From: Allobosea sp. TND4EK4
GTDB taxonomy: Bacteria; Pseudomonadota; Alphaproteobacteria; Rhizobiales; Beijerinckiaceae
Assembly (NCBI RefSeq): GCF_900156025.1
Contig: NZ_FTMO01000002.1
Coordinates: forward strand, 248,001-312,000
Length of the DNA stretch: 64,000 nt
Direction: 5' to 3'
The notes under the pieces are model-generated. The model saw only the letters and a list, made by a program, of their open reading frames with translations. It made no database searches and was not told where the DNA came from. The position numbers and the translations under genes are program-made. The stretch's first letter is position 1, and each line of letters begins with the position of its first letter. Below are positions 23,049 through 31,628 of the stretch, piece by piece.

Positions 23049-23885
23049 ATGACGATGTCGAAGCCTCTTGTCAGGTGGACCCTGGCGCTGGCCGGACTGG
23101 CCGCGGCGGCGTTCTTGCAACCTGCGGCTCCCGCCGCGGCCCAATCCGACGAACCTGGCTGCCGGCCGGAGATGGCGTCGCTGCGGCCGCCGATCCAGCC
23201 CGCCAATCTTGCCCTCGCCAACCTCGCCAAAGACGAGGTGCGGCTGACCTTCGTCGGCCACGCCAGTTTCCTGATCGAGACGCCCGCCGGGGTGAAGGTC
23301 GCGACTGATTACAACGATTATGTCCGGCCGCAGGTGACGCCCGACATCGCCACGATGAACAAGGCGCATTCGACCCATAATTCGCGCAATCCCGATCCCG
23401 CGATCAGGCAGTTGCTGCGCGGCTGGGACCCCGCCGGCGCGGGCGCCGCCAAGCACGACGTCACGGTGGGCGACGTGCGCGTCCGCAACGTACCGACGAA
23501 CATCCGCAGCTATGATGGCGGCACCGATTACGACGGCAACTCGATCTTCGTCTTCGAGATCGGCGATCTCTGCATCGCTCATCTCGGCCATCTGCACCAC
23601 CCGCTGGAGCCCGGCCATCTGCGCGCGCTCGGCCGCGTCGATGTCGTGCTCTTCCCGGTCGACGGCAGCTACACGCTCGACCAGGACGGCATGCTGGAGG
23701 TGCTGAAATCGCTGCAGGCGCGCGTGATGATCCCGATGCACTTCTTCGGCGGCGGTACGCTCGCCCGCTTCCTCGCGCGCAGCGAGGGGCTCTGGCCGGT
23801 CGAGCGCCGCGAGCAGGCGACGATCACGCTGGGCAAGGCGACGCTGCCGGCCAAGCCGGCCATGATCGTCCTGCCGGGACATTAG
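23049..23885 (+). CDS. MBL-fold (UlaG-like) metal-dependent hydrolase, exported
   Basis: A 278-residue protein with an N-terminal signal peptide (about 1-31, ending PAAPAAAQS). The metallo-beta-lactamase fold follows: LTFVGHASFLIETPAGVK on the first strand, metal-ligand regions around MNKAHSTHNSRN and IAHLGHLHHPLEP, and a late VMIPMHFFGGG with a further histidine. The classical HxHxDH is altered to a pattern around NKAHSTHN. Substrate unknown; UlaG relatives hydrolyse lactones or phosphoesters. It is not obviously in an operon. Confidence 0.85.
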   Translation: MTMSKPLVRWTLALAGLAAAAFLQPAAPAAAQSDEPGCRPEMASLRPPIQPANLALANLAKDEVRLTFVGHASFLIETPAGVKVATDYNDYVRPQVTPDIATMNKAHSTHNSRNPDPAIRQLLRGWDPAGAGAAKHDVTVGDVRVRNVPTNIRSYDGGTDYDGNSIFVFEIGDLCIAHLGHLHHPLEPGHLRALGRVDVVLFPVDGSYTLDQDGMLEVLKSLQARVMIPMHFFGGGTLARFLARSEGLWPVERREQATITLGKATLPAKPAMIVLPGH

Positions 23886-24027
23886 CGTTCCGCACGGCCC
23901 AGCCGCCGGGTCAAGGACGCCAAGCCGCCTGAACGCCGACGTTAACGCGTCGCTGAGGCTGATCCGAGGCTTGTCTTGCCGAAGCGGCAGATCGTGACAT
24001 CCTCTCGTCCATCGGGAGTCCGTCCTC

Positions 24028-24354
24028 ATGCGCCGCATCGCTGCCATCGCCTGCCTGCTCGCGACCGCCACATTGCTGCCTGTTCAGGCCGAGGCGGCCA
24101 AGATTCGCATCGGCGGGCGCAGCTCAGCCTCGTCCACCACGACCAGCCGCAGCATCGCTGTCGCGCCTGGCGTCGCCCTTGGCGCGAACCGCGCGCAGGC
24201 CGCTGGCAGCCAGCCCGGGCGTGTGCCTTTCCCGCCTGCGACGGTCCATCGGACGCAGGAGCCCGTCCCGCTGCGCCTCTCGGCGAACAGCGAGGCCAAG
24301 AAGCCGTGGTGCCAGACCGATATCGTGGTCGGCGGCTTCTGCATGATGAACTGA
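24028..24354 (+). CDS. Small secreted hypothetical protein
   Basis: A 108-residue protein with a clear Sec signal peptide (MRRIAAIACLLATATLLPVQ, cleavage probably after QAEAA, about 24). The mature part is low-complexity, rich in Ser, Ala and Pro, and ends with two cysteines (PWCQTDIVVGGFCMMN) that could form a disulfide. No family recognised. The upstream AUG context has GGGAGTCC as a possible ribosome site. The end is 12 bp from the convergent aldo/keto reductase. Confidence 0.6.
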   Translation: MRRIAAIACLLATATLLPVQAEAAKIRIGGRSSASSTTTSRSIAVAPGVALGANRAQAAGSQPGRVPFPPATVHRTQEPVPLRLSANSEAKKPWCQTDIVVGGFCMMN

Positions 24355-24366
24355 CGGAGCAGCCGC

Positions 24367-25374
24367 TCAGGCGCGGCTGACGCGCCCTTCCAGCGGATAG
24401 GCCGGATCGTTGTAGCCCGGCGTCGAGGGATGGCCCGGCGGCACGAGCGAATCCACCAGCGCCTCGTCCTCCGCCGTGAAATCGACATCGAGCGCCGAGA
24501 GATAGGCCTGCCATTGCTCGAAGGTGCGAGGGCCTGCGATCGCGGCGGTCAGCAAGGCGTTGTTCAACACCCAGCGCACCGCGAACTGGATCGGCGTCAG
24601 CCCGCGCTTTTCGGCATGCTCCCTGATGATCTGGGCGATGACGAGGCTTTCCTGGCGCCACTCCGCCTGCATCATCCGCCTGTCGCCCCGCCCCGCCCGC
24701 GTGCCTTCCGAAGGCGCCTGTCCCGGCGCGTATTTCGCCGTCAGCACGCCCCGCGCCAGCGGCGAATAGGAGGCGACGCCGAGACCGTAATGCCCGCAGG
24801 CCGGAAGGTGCTCGACCTCGGGCATCCGGTTCATCGCGTTGTAGCAGGGCTGGCTGACCACCGGCCGGTCGATGCTTAAGCCGTCGCAGATCCGGCAGAT
24901 CTCCGCCAGCCGCCAGGAGCGATAGTTGGACAGGCCGAAATGGCGGATCTTGCCCTGGCGGACGAGATCGGCCAGCGCATGCACCGTCTCCTCCAGCGGC
25001 GTCTGGTGATCCTCCTTGTGGAGATAGTAGATGTCGATGAAGTCCGTCCCGAGCCGGCGCAGGCTGTCTTCGCAGGCCTGCATCACCCAGCGCCGCGAAA
25101 GGCCGCTCCGGTTCGGCCCCTCCCCCATCGGATTGGCGACCTTCGTCGCCAGGATCCAGTGCTGGCGCTGGCCTGCGATGGCGCGCCCGGTGATCTCCTC
25201 CGAGCGGCCCTCATTGTAGGCATCGGCCGTGTCGATGAAGTTGATGCCGGCCTCGCGGGCATGGCCGACGATGCGCAGGGATGTCGCCTCGTCGGTCTGG
25301 CCGCCGAACATCATCGTACCCAGGCAGAGCGGCGAGACCTTGAGGCCGGAGCGGCCGAGGCGGCGATAATCCAT
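24367..25374 (-). CDS. Aldo/keto reductase
   Basis: A 335-residue (beta/alpha)8 NADPH-dependent oxidoreductase. The catalytic tetrad is visible: Asp and Tyr in FIDTADAYNEGRSEE (about 50-60), Lys in ILATKVANP (about 80) and His in IYYLHKEDHQTP. The C-terminal NADP-binding part has AAIAGPRTFEQWQAYL. It acts on aldehydes or ketones; the substrate is unknown. ATG at 25374 gives the usual MDYRRLGRSGLKVSPLCLG. It is divergent from the FliK-like gene with about 175 bp between. Confidence 0.93.
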   Translation of the reverse strand: MDYRRLGRSGLKVSPLCLGTMMFGGQTDEATSLRIVGHAREAGINFIDTADAYNEGRSEEITGRAIAGQRQHWILATKVANPMGEGPNRSGLSRRWVMQACEDSLRRLGTDFIDIYYLHKEDHQTPLEETVHALADLVRQGKIRHFGLSNYRSWRLAEICRICDGLSIDRPVVSQPCYNAMNRMPEVEHLPACGHYGLGVASYSPLARGVLTAKYAPGQAPSEGTRAGRGDRRMMQAEWRQESLVIAQIIREHAEKRGLTPIQFAVRWVLNNALLTAAIAGPRTFEQWQAYLSALDVDFTAEDEALVDSLVPPGHPSTPGYNDPAYPLEGRVSRA

Positions 25375-25549
25375 GGCGATGTCCTTGTGCTGGCGCGCCC
25401 GACCTTGCGACGGCCGCGCCCGCGGCGCCAGAGCCATCGACGCGCGAGAGTCATCGACGCGCGCCAGCCCCGCACCGCGCCTCCGCCGGCCGCGCAAGGA
25501 AATCCTTAAGCTTTTCTGGGACCGTGACGCATTCTCTTGCGGTCACCCG

Positions 25550-27100
25550 ATGAATCTCGCCCAGCTCATCCAGAGCCAGAACTTCGCGCTGCTGATGCAG
25601 GCGCTGGACCAGGCCGGCGCGCTGACGGCCGGGCGCACCGTGCCCGCACGCCTGCTGGCGCTGGAGCCGGACGGCACCGCGACCGCCGCGATCGGCGACG
25701 CCAAGGTCTCGCTCGTGCTCGCGGGTGCCCAGGCAAAGGAGGCCGCGCTCCAGCCCGGCGCGACGCTGATGCTGCGCCTCGAGGCGCCCGAACGGCCGGG
25801 CGGCGATCTTCGGGCCACCCTCGTCGAGATCCGCCCCCGCCCAACCCTGCCAAGCCCGGCCCCGGCAGCGGGGACCGCGCCGCAGCCGGCGCCCGCCGCA
25901 CCGCCTGCCCTCGGCAACCCACCCGTGCTCCCGGCCACGGTCGCGCAGTCAGGTGCCGCAGGAGCCGCCGCCCCGCCAGTCGCGCTTTCGGGTTCGGCGC
26001 CGCCGGCACCCGCCCCGGCCGCCTCGTCTGCTGAGGCCGGCCCCGCCGGAGCAGCCGCGGTGAAAGCAGGTCCCGCAGCGGACATGGTGCGCGGCCCCGG
26101 CGGAAGCCCCGACGCCGCGCCGACCCCCTCGCCTCGCGCGCTGATCGGCCCGATGCTCGGCGCCGCGCTTCAGCGGCAGGACAGCCTCGCGCCGCTCTTT
26201 GCCAATCTGCGTGGAATTTCGGAGGGCGCGCTGGCCCTCGCCCTGCCGAAGTCGATGCTGGCAGCGGTCGATCATGTCCTGGCCCAGGCGATTCCGGTGG
26301 AACGGGCGCAGCTGACCGGCCCAAGGCTGCAGGAGGCGGTGAAGGCCTCAGGCCTGTTCATGGAGGCGAACGCCGCCACCGGACGCGTCGTGCCGCCCAC
26401 CGGCGATCTCAAGGCGGCGCTGACGGCGCTGCGCCAGACGCTGGCGCCCCTGATCGAGGCTCTCTCTCCCTCGCCCCAGACAGTGCGGCAGGCACAGGCG
26501 GGGAGCCATGTCACGCTTCAGGACACAATCGCCCCGCCCCCGCCGCGCCGCGACGGCCCGCTCGCTCCGCAGGCCCCAGCGGAACGCAGCATCGTCCCCG
26601 GCGACACGCCTGCCTCAATCGCAGCGACAGTGCTCAAGCAGACCGATGCGGGGCTCGACCGGATCAAGCTGACGCAATATGCCTCGCTGCCGCTGGAGAC
26701 GCCCCGGCCGGAGAGCCCGCAGGCCACGCCGCAGCGCTGGCTGACCGAGATCCCGCTGGCCTTCCATCACGGGACCGCGATTCTGCCGTTGCAGGTCGAG
26801 CGGGACCCGCCCCGCCGCAGCGTCGAGGGCATCTCGCCGCCGGTCTGGCGCATTCGCTTCGCGCTCGACGTCGAGCCGATGGGGCCGTTGCAGGGCGTCG
26901 TCACGTTGCAGGGCCGCGCCGTCGGCGTCACGCTCTGGGCCGAGCGGGAGGAAACCGGGCAGATGCTGCGCGGCGCCGCGCCCGGCCTGGAATCGGCGCT
27001 GCTCCATGCCGATTTCGGCGCAGGGGCGGTCGATGTCCATACGGGCCGCCCGCAGGTCGCACAGCCCACCGCGGGGCAGTTCCTGGACCGCCTGTCATGA
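25550..27100 (+). CDS. FliK-like flagellar hook-length control C-terminal domain protein
   Basis: A 516-residue protein. The N-terminal part (about 1-95) opens MNLAQLIQSQNFALLMQALD. A long proline/alanine-rich spacer (about 95-190) and a helical middle follow. The C-terminal segment (about 400-505: GTAILPLQVERDPPRR, then IRFALDVEPMGPLQGVVTL and GVTLWAEREETGQML) matches the FliK/Flg_hook C-terminal domain. FliK domains measure hook or needle length and switch export specificity through FlhB. The next gene, overlapping by ATGA, is an FlhB C-terminal homologue, which supports an export-switch pair. No other flagellar gene is in the window. The start at 25550 drops a basic, non-family extension. 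Confidence 0.75.
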   Translation: MNLAQLIQSQNFALLMQALDQAGALTAGRTVPARLLALEPDGTATAAIGDAKVSLVLAGAQAKEAALQPGATLMLRLEAPERPGGDLRATLVEIRPRPTLPSPAPAAGTAPQPAPAAPPALGNPPVLPATVAQSGAAGAAAPPVALSGSAPPAPAPAASSAEAGPAGAAAVKAGPAADMVRGPGGSPDAAPTPSPRALIGPMLGAALQRQDSLAPLFANLRGISEGALALALPKSMLAAVDHVLAQAIPVERAQLTGPRLQEAVKASGLFMEANAATGRVVPPTGDLKAALTALRQTLAPLIEALSPSPQTVRQAQAGSHVTLQDTIAPPPPRRDGPLAPQAPAERSIVPGDTPASIAATVLKQTDAGLDRIKLTQYASLPLETPRPESPQATPQRWLTEIPLAFHHGTAILPLQVERDPPRRSVEGISPPVWRIRFALDVEPMGPLQGVVTLQGRAVGVTLWAEREETGQMLRGAAPGLESALLHADFGAGAVDVHTGRPQVAQPTAGQFLDRLS

Positions 27101-27390
27101 GCGCGCCGCGCCCGCCCCGCATCGCTGTCGCGCTCGAATATGATGGGCACGGCGCCCCGCGCGTCACCGCCAAGGGCCGCGGCGAGCTGGCCGATCGCAT
27201 CGTCGAGACCGGGCGCGAGCACGGCGTCGCCGTCGAGGAGAATGTCGTGCTGGCGCAGGCGCTGTCCGCCGTGGAGCTCGACGACGAGATCCCCGAGGAG
27301 CTCTACCGCGCCACCGCGCAGGTCATCGCCTTCGTGCTGTCGCTGCGCGGTGAGCTCGACCGCGTCAGGCGCGGCGGCCGGCGCTCGTGA
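27097..27390 (+). CDS. FlhB C-terminal-domain-like protein (export switch homologue)
   Basis: A 97-residue stand-alone homologue of the cytoplasmic tail of FlhB/YscU: IAVALEYDGHGAPRVTAKGR, then ADRIVETGREHGVAVEENV and a following LAQAL. It begins where FlhB would begin just after its autocleavage motif; the NPTH sequence itself is absent, as are the membrane helices. Such FlhX-type paralogues can substitute for part of the FlhB tail. It overlaps the FliK-like gene by 4 bp (ATGA) and the acetyltransferase gene by 4 bp (GTGA), implying coupled translation. Confidence 0.88.
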   Translation: MSAPRPPRIAVALEYDGHGAPRVTAKGRGELADRIVETGREHGVAVEENVVLAQALSAVELDDEIPEELYRATAQVIAFVLSLRGELDRVRRGGRRS

Positions 27391-28550
27391 ACAGCGGCAT
27401 CGTCGTCCGGCGGCTTGACGCAGCCGCCTATGCCGGGCTGGGCGAGGCCTTCGCCGAGCTGGCGGGCCATGCGCTGGAACCCAATCCGCATATGGCCCCT
27501 GCCGCCGTGGGCGCTGCGACGAAGCTCGTCCCACCCGAGGAGATCGTGGTGCTCTGCGCCTGGCTGAGCGAGGCGCTCGATTTCGAGAGGCTGGTGGGCG
27601 TCTGGGCCTTCCGCCGGATGAGCGGGCCGCGCAGCGGCTTCGCGCCCGTGCTGGTCTCGCCCCTGGTGCCGCTCTACGAGGTCTCCTCGCTGCCGGTGGT
27701 CGACCGCGACCGCGCGGCGGACGCCTGCCGCGCTCTGATGCGCCATGTGCTGGCCTCCGGCGACCTTCCCCACAGCCTGAGCCTTCCGCTTCTGCCGCTC
27801 GAAGGGCCCGGATTCGATGCCCTGTCCGAGGCTTGCGCCGACATCGGCGGCAGCATGGCAGTCTATGAGAGCTGGTCGCGCCCGGTCATGATCCCGCGAC
27901 CCGGCGACGAGCCGGAAAGCTATCTGCGCCGCTCGCTCGGCTCCCGCTACAAGAAGCGCATGCAGCAGGTCCGCGCCGTCGGCCGCAGCGGCGCCCTCAC
28001 CTTCCGCCGCAGCCGCGGCGCCGCGGCGAGCGAAGCGCTCGAGGCCTTTCTGGTGCTGGAAGCCGCCGGCTGGAAGGGCAAGAGCGGCACCGCCATCGCC
28101 TGCGATCCCGATCATGCCCGCTATATCCGCCGGCTGGTGCAGCTTTTCGCGGAGGCGGACGGCGTGCTGGTGGACGCCCTGCTGCTCGACGGCAAGACGC
28201 TGGCGATGGGCCTGCTCCTCGAAAGCGCAGGCCGGCGCCATTTCCTCAAGATCGCCTATGACGAAGCCGAGGCCCGCCATTCGCCGGGCCGGCTGCTGAC
28301 CGTCGCGATGCTGCGCGCCGACCTGGGCGGCGCGCCGCCCGCCTTCTTCGACAGCGGCGCGGGCGAGGAGGTCGATGCCGGCACCTATGTCTGGGGCGAG
28401 AGGCGGCGCATGGGCAATGTCGTGATGCAGATCGGCAAGAAAGGGTTCGATCCGGTGCGCATTGCCGCGGCCGCCCGCTACTGGATGAGACGCCTGCGGG
28501 CCGTCCTGCACCGGCACCGGCAGAAGGGGGCTGCCAAGCCCGGCGCTTGA
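27387..28550 (+). CDS. GNAT-fold acetyltransferase (CelD/BioF2-like, Acetyltransf_6)
   Basis: A 387-residue protein with a tandem GNAT arrangement. The second half (about 165-330) has the Acetyltransf_6 pattern SLGSRYKKRMQQVRAV, LEAAGWKGKSGTAI and the glycine-containing segment around HSPGRLLTVAMLR. This is as in proteins annotated as cellulose-biosynthesis CelD-like or FemAB-like transferases. GTG start overlaps the FlhB-like stop (GTGA at 27387-27390). Substrate unknown. The coupling to export-switch genes is conspicuous: it might modify a secreted or surface product, but that is speculation. Confidence 0.75.
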   Translation: MNSGIVVRRLDAAAYAGLGEAFAELAGHALEPNPHMAPAAVGAATKLVPPEEIVVLCAWLSEALDFERLVGVWAFRRMSGPRSGFAPVLVSPLVPLYEVSSLPVVDRDRAADACRALMRHVLASGDLPHSLSLPLLPLEGPGFDALSEACADIGGSMAVYESWSRPVMIPRPGDEPESYLRRSLGSRYKKRMQQVRAVGRSGALTFRRSRGAAASEALEAFLVLEAAGWKGKSGTAIACDPDHARYIRRLVQLFAEADGVLVDALLLDGKTLAMGLLLESAGRRHFLKIAYDEAEARHSPGRLLTVAMLRADLGGAPPAFFDSGAGEEVDAGTYVWGERRRMGNVVMQIGKKGFDPVRIAAAARYWMRRLRAVLHRHRQKGAAKPGA

Positions 28551-28682
28551 CCCGCACGCCGACGCGTCGCTAACCACGGTGCTCCGCCGCTCGTCAGAAA
28601 ATTGGCGTACGGCTCGGCCATCGCGCGCCCCTTCGAGGGCATCCCGATGGTCGATCTCATTTCCGCAGCATCGGAGACGGCG

Positions 28683-29216
28683 ATGACCTCGATAGCCCGG
28701 ATCGGTATCGTCACCGTCTCGGACCGCGCCTCGGCCGGTCTCTATGCCGACGAGGGCGGTCCCGCGATCCGGGCCTATTTCGAGAAGGTCCTCACCTCGC
28801 CTTGGGAGGCCGTCGCCCGCATCATCCCCGACGACCGGGCGCTGGTCGCGCAAACCCTGATCGAGCTCGCCGACCGCGAAGGCTGCTGTCTGGTCGTCAC
28901 CACGGGCGGCACTGGCCCAGCCCCGCGAGACGTGACGCCGGAAGCGACCGAGGACGTGGTCGAGAAGCCGATGCCGGGTTTCGGGGAACTGATGCGCCAG
29001 GTCAGCCTCGCCAAGGTGCCGACCGCGATCCTGTCGCGCCAGACCGCCGGCATCCGCGGCAGGACGCTCATCGTCAACCTGCCGGGCCGGCCCCGCGCCA
29101 TCGCCGAATGCCTCGACGCGGTGATGCCGGCGATCCCCTATTGCATCGACCTGATCGAGGGCCCCTATCTGGAAACGGATCCGGCGGTGATCGCGGCGTT
29201 CCGGCCGAAGAAGTAG
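28683..29216 (+). CDS. mogA: Molybdopterin adenylyltransferase
   Basis: A 177-residue MoaB/MogA-fold enzyme that adenylylates molybdopterin before molybdenum insertion. Signatures are RIGIVTVSDRASAGLYADEG at the N-terminus, the TTGGTGPAPRDVTPEAT loop (about 73-89) and the C-terminal NLPGRPRAIAECLDAVMPAI. ATG 28683 fits MogA proteins and has GGAGACGG upstream; longer in-frame starts at 28602 and 28647 are less likely. It stands alone here with no other moa/moe genes nearby; a MOSC protein lies 17 kb away. Confidence 0.93.
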   Translation: MTSIARIGIVTVSDRASAGLYADEGGPAIRAYFEKVLTSPWEAVARIIPDDRALVAQTLIELADREGCCLVVTTGGTGPAPRDVTPEATEDVVEKPMPGFGELMRQVSLAKVPTAILSRQTAGIRGRTLIVNLPGRPRAIAECLDAVMPAIPYCIDLIEGPYLETDPAVIAAFRPKK

Positions 29217-29250
29217 GGTTCCGTCTTCCTGCAAGAAAGAATCGCGGGTC

Positions 29251-29353
29251 AACCCGGGCGACCGCGGGGAGACCCGGGATCCATGCCGGAAGGTTTCCTA
29301 TCAGCGTTCCGGAATGGATCCCGGATCTTCGCTTCGCCTTGTCCGGGATGACC
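29251..29353. repeat. Palindromic repeat, CATCCCGGAC family
   Basis: It contains GACCCGGGATCCATGCCGGA, then TTCCGGAATGGATCCCGGAT and ends GTCCGGGATGACC. It is a full-length relative of the copies at 11091 and 43151. It lies between mogA and the convergent glutathione peroxidase. Confidence 0.75.
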
Positions 29354-29379
29354 GCGATGAAGAGCCCAGGAGAAACAGC

Positions 29380-29937
29380 TCAGCCCGTCCCCAGCTCCCG
29401 CCCGATCGCCTGCACCAGTTGCGGCGCCAGCGGGCCCGTCGCGGCACCGAAGCCGCCGACGAGCGAGCCGTCCCGGCCGATCAGGTATTTGTGGAAGTTC
29501 CAGCGCGGCGCCTCGGCCGGTTTCAAGGCTGCCGCCCAGCGATAGAAGGGATGCGCCTCCGGCCCGCGCACGGGCGCCTTGTCGACGAAGGTGTAGGTCG
29601 CGCCGTATTCGTCATGGGCCGCCTGCGCGATCGCGGCGCCCTCCAGCGGCTCCTGCCCGCCGAAATCATTGCTCGGAACGGCGACCAGCATCAGGCCGCG
29701 CTCGCGATAGCGCTGCCAGAGCTGCTCCAGCGTCGCCATCTGGCCGGCGAAACCGCAGCGGGTGGCGGTATTCACGATCAGGATCGGCCGGCCGCGGTAG
29801 TCCGAAAGCGGCAGCGTCTTTCCGTCAGGCCTGCCGAAGGCGAAACCATATGCGCCTCCTGCCGCGCCCTGTCCTCTCGCCGCGCCGGGCATCACGCTCG
29901 CCGCCAGCCCCGCCATCACCATCCGCCGATCCATCAT
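29380..29937 (-). CDS. Glutathione peroxidase family protein, exported
   Basis: A 185-residue thiol peroxidase. The peroxidatic cysteine is in NTATRCGFAGQM (about 59; Cys in place of selenocysteine). The conserved glutamine is in PSNDFGGQEP, and the tryptophan in WNFHKYLIGRDG. The N-terminus MMDRRMVMAGLAASVMPGAA looks like an export signal, so a periplasmic location is likely, unlike most bacterial members. It reduces hydrogen or lipid peroxides using thioredoxin or glutathione. Start at the double ATG 29937; the upstream frame lacks family similarity. It is convergent with mogA across a palindromic repeat. Confidence 0.9.
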   Translation of the reverse strand: MMDRRMVMAGLAASVMPGAARGQGAAGGAYGFAFGRPDGKTLPLSDYRGRPILIVNTATRCGFAGQMATLEQLWQRYRERGLMLVAVPSNDFGGQEPLEGAAIAQAAHDEYGATYTFVDKAPVRGPEAHPFYRWAAALKPAEAPRWNFHKYLIGRDGSLVGGFGAATGPLAPQLVQAIGRELGTG

Positions 29938-30074
29938 CGCATCCTCCTCCGCACGATGCAGATACGTCGAGCGCGCACGAACGGATGCGCCCCGCAAGCC
30001 TCTCGGCTCCGGGGCGCATCGGCAATGCACATTGGCGCGAGCCGCCCAGGCGGCCTGGCGGGATCATCGCAGGG

Positions 30075-30120
30075 GCATCGCATGGTTCCGAAAAGTGGAT
30101 GCCACTTTTCGGTTCGATGC
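30075..30120. repeat. Palindromic repeat, CCGAAAAGTGG family
   Basis: Perfect core CCGAAAAGTGG (30088-30098), loop ATG, CCACTTTTCGG (30102-30112), flanked by outer GCATCG (30075-30080) and CGATGC (30115-30120). It is 8 bp past the stop of the last chemotaxis gene on the minus strand and may end that long transcript. A degenerate copy is at 10903. Confidence 0.85.
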
Positions 30121-30127
30121 CGAGGCC

Positions 30128-30514
30128 TCAGCAGGCGAGGACCTTCTTCACCCGCACTTCGAGGTCGCGCAGCTCATAGGGCTTGACGACGTAATGGTCG
30201 GCCCCGTTGGAGGTCGCCTCGTCCATCTTGTCGACCGAGCGCTCGGAGGTCGCCATGATGATCTTGATCTGGTTCAGCTCCGGCACCGAGCGGATGGCGC
30301 GCAGCAGGTCGATGCCGCTCATCCCTTCCATGTTCCAGTCGAGCAGAAGCAGATCGTAGCGCTTGGTCTGCATCTTCATCAGGGCCTCGCGGGCGTTCTC
30401 CGCCTCGTCGATGTCCTGGAACTCGATCTGCTTCAGGAAGTAGGTCGCCAGGCCGCGCATGCTCTTCTGGTCGTCCACCACCAGGATGCGGTACTCGCTT
30501 CTGGCCTTTGACAT
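30128..30514 (-). CDS. CheY-like single-domain response regulator
   Basis: A 128-residue receiver with all canonical phosphorylation residues: the acidic pair in ILVVDDQKSMRG, phospho-acceptor Asp in LLLLDWNMEGMSG (about 58), Ser/Thr in MATSERSV and Lys in HYVVKPYELRD. It is the last gene of the chemotaxis cluster, 10 bp after cheB. Probably a CheA target, either the motor-binding CheY or a phosphate sink; the cluster holds another canonical CheY at 37841-38200, so roles may be split. Confidence 0.92.
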   Translation of the reverse strand: MSKARSEYRILVVDDQKSMRGLATYFLKQIEFQDIDEAENAREALMKMQTKRYDLLLLDWNMEGMSGIDLLRAIRSVPELNQIKIIMATSERSVDKMDEATSNGADHYVVKPYELRDLEVRVKKVLAC

Positions 30515-30524
30515 GTCCGTCTCC

Positions 30525-31628
30525 TCACGCCGTCCGCAGATTGGGGCGCTCGCCGAGCAGGTGGCTCACAGCCGCGCCGATCTGGCCCAGCGGCACCACC
30601 CTGTCGGCGGCCCCGATCTCGAAGGCCGCTTTCGGCATCCCGTTTACCACGCAGGTTTCCCCACTTTGGATTAACGTCTCCGCCCCGGCCTTCCTCATGG
30701 CTAACAATCCGTCTGCGCCGTCTCGCCCCATGCCGGTGAGCAGGATGCCGAGCGCCTGGGCGCCGATGCTGCGCGCCACCGAATGAAACATCACGTCGAC
30801 GGAGGGCGAGTGCCCGCTGACCAGCGGACCCTCCTTCAGGCAGCAGATGAATTCGCCGCGCCGCTCCTCGATTTCCAGGTGGCGCGGCCCGCCCGGCGCG
30901 ACCACTGCCATGCCGGGCCTGAGCCGGTCGCCATCGGCCGCCTCGCGCACGTCGAGACCGGTTGCCGAGGCGAGCCTGCCCGCGAACTTCGCGGTGTAGC
31001 CGGGCGGCATATGCTGGACGACCGCAATGGGGAGCCGCAGATGCGCCAGGTCGCGCATCACCGTCTGCACGGCCGGGACGCCGCCGGTCGAGGCGCCGAT
31101 CGCGATGAAGGAGGTCTTGCCCGGGCGCATCGGCTCGCGCGCCGATGCAGGCCGCGCCGAGGCCAGGGCAGAGGGCTGTGCCATCTGGCGTGCGGCGGCG
31201 ATCATCTTGCGGCTGCCGGCCGCGCGCTGAAGCGCGCCGACGAGATGGGCCATGAAGCCTTCGAGCGTGTTGGTCGTGCCGTCCGGCTTCTCGATGAAGT
31301 CGATGGCGCCGAGTTCCAGCGCCTGAATGGTGTTGTCGGCGCCCGGCCCGCCGAAAGCCGAGACGATCAGCACCGGCAGCGGGTCCTGCTTCAGCACGCG
31401 GGCGAGGAGCTTCAGCCCGTGCCGGCCCGGCAGCTCGAGGTCGAGCGTGACGACATCCGGCCGCAACTCCTGGATCGCGTCCCAGCCCTCTTCGGCGGAG
31501 CCGGCCACCCCGATGACCTGGAAGCCCGGCGCAGCATCGATGATCTTCGTCATCAGCTTCTGCATCAGGATGGAGTCGTCGACGACCAGTACTTTGACAG
31601 GGGCCGTGGACGAGGGTGTGAAACTCAT
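30525..31628 (-). CDS. cheB: Chemotaxis protein-glutamate methylesterase/deamidase
   Basis: A 367-residue CheB. The N-terminal receiver (about 12-125) has KVLVVDDSILMQ and VVTLDLELPG. The C-terminal methylesterase domain (about 170-360) has the catalytic serine in FIAIGASTGGVPA, histidine in QHMPPGYTAKFA and aspartate in TGMGRDGADGL. It removes methyl groups from receptor glutamates when phosphorylated by CheA. ATG at 31628 overlaps the cheD stop (TGATG) and has GGAGGTG upstream, which decides it over the GTG two codons earlier. Confidence 0.96.
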   Translation of the reverse strand: MSFTPSSTAPVKVLVVDDSILMQKLMTKIIDAAPGFQVIGVAGSAEEGWDAIQELRPDVVTLDLELPGRHGLKLLARVLKQDPLPVLIVSAFGGPGADNTIQALELGAIDFIEKPDGTTNTLEGFMAHLVGALQRAAGSRKMIAAARQMAQPSALASARPASAREPMRPGKTSFIAIGASTGGVPAVQTVMRDLAHLRLPIAVVQHMPPGYTAKFAGRLASATGLDVREAADGDRLRPGMAVVAPGGPRHLEIEERRGEFICCLKEGPLVSGHSPSVDVMFHSVARSIGAQALGILLTGMGRDGADGLLAMRKAGAETLIQSGETCVVNGMPKAAFEIGAADRVVPLGQIGAAVSHLLGERPNLRTA

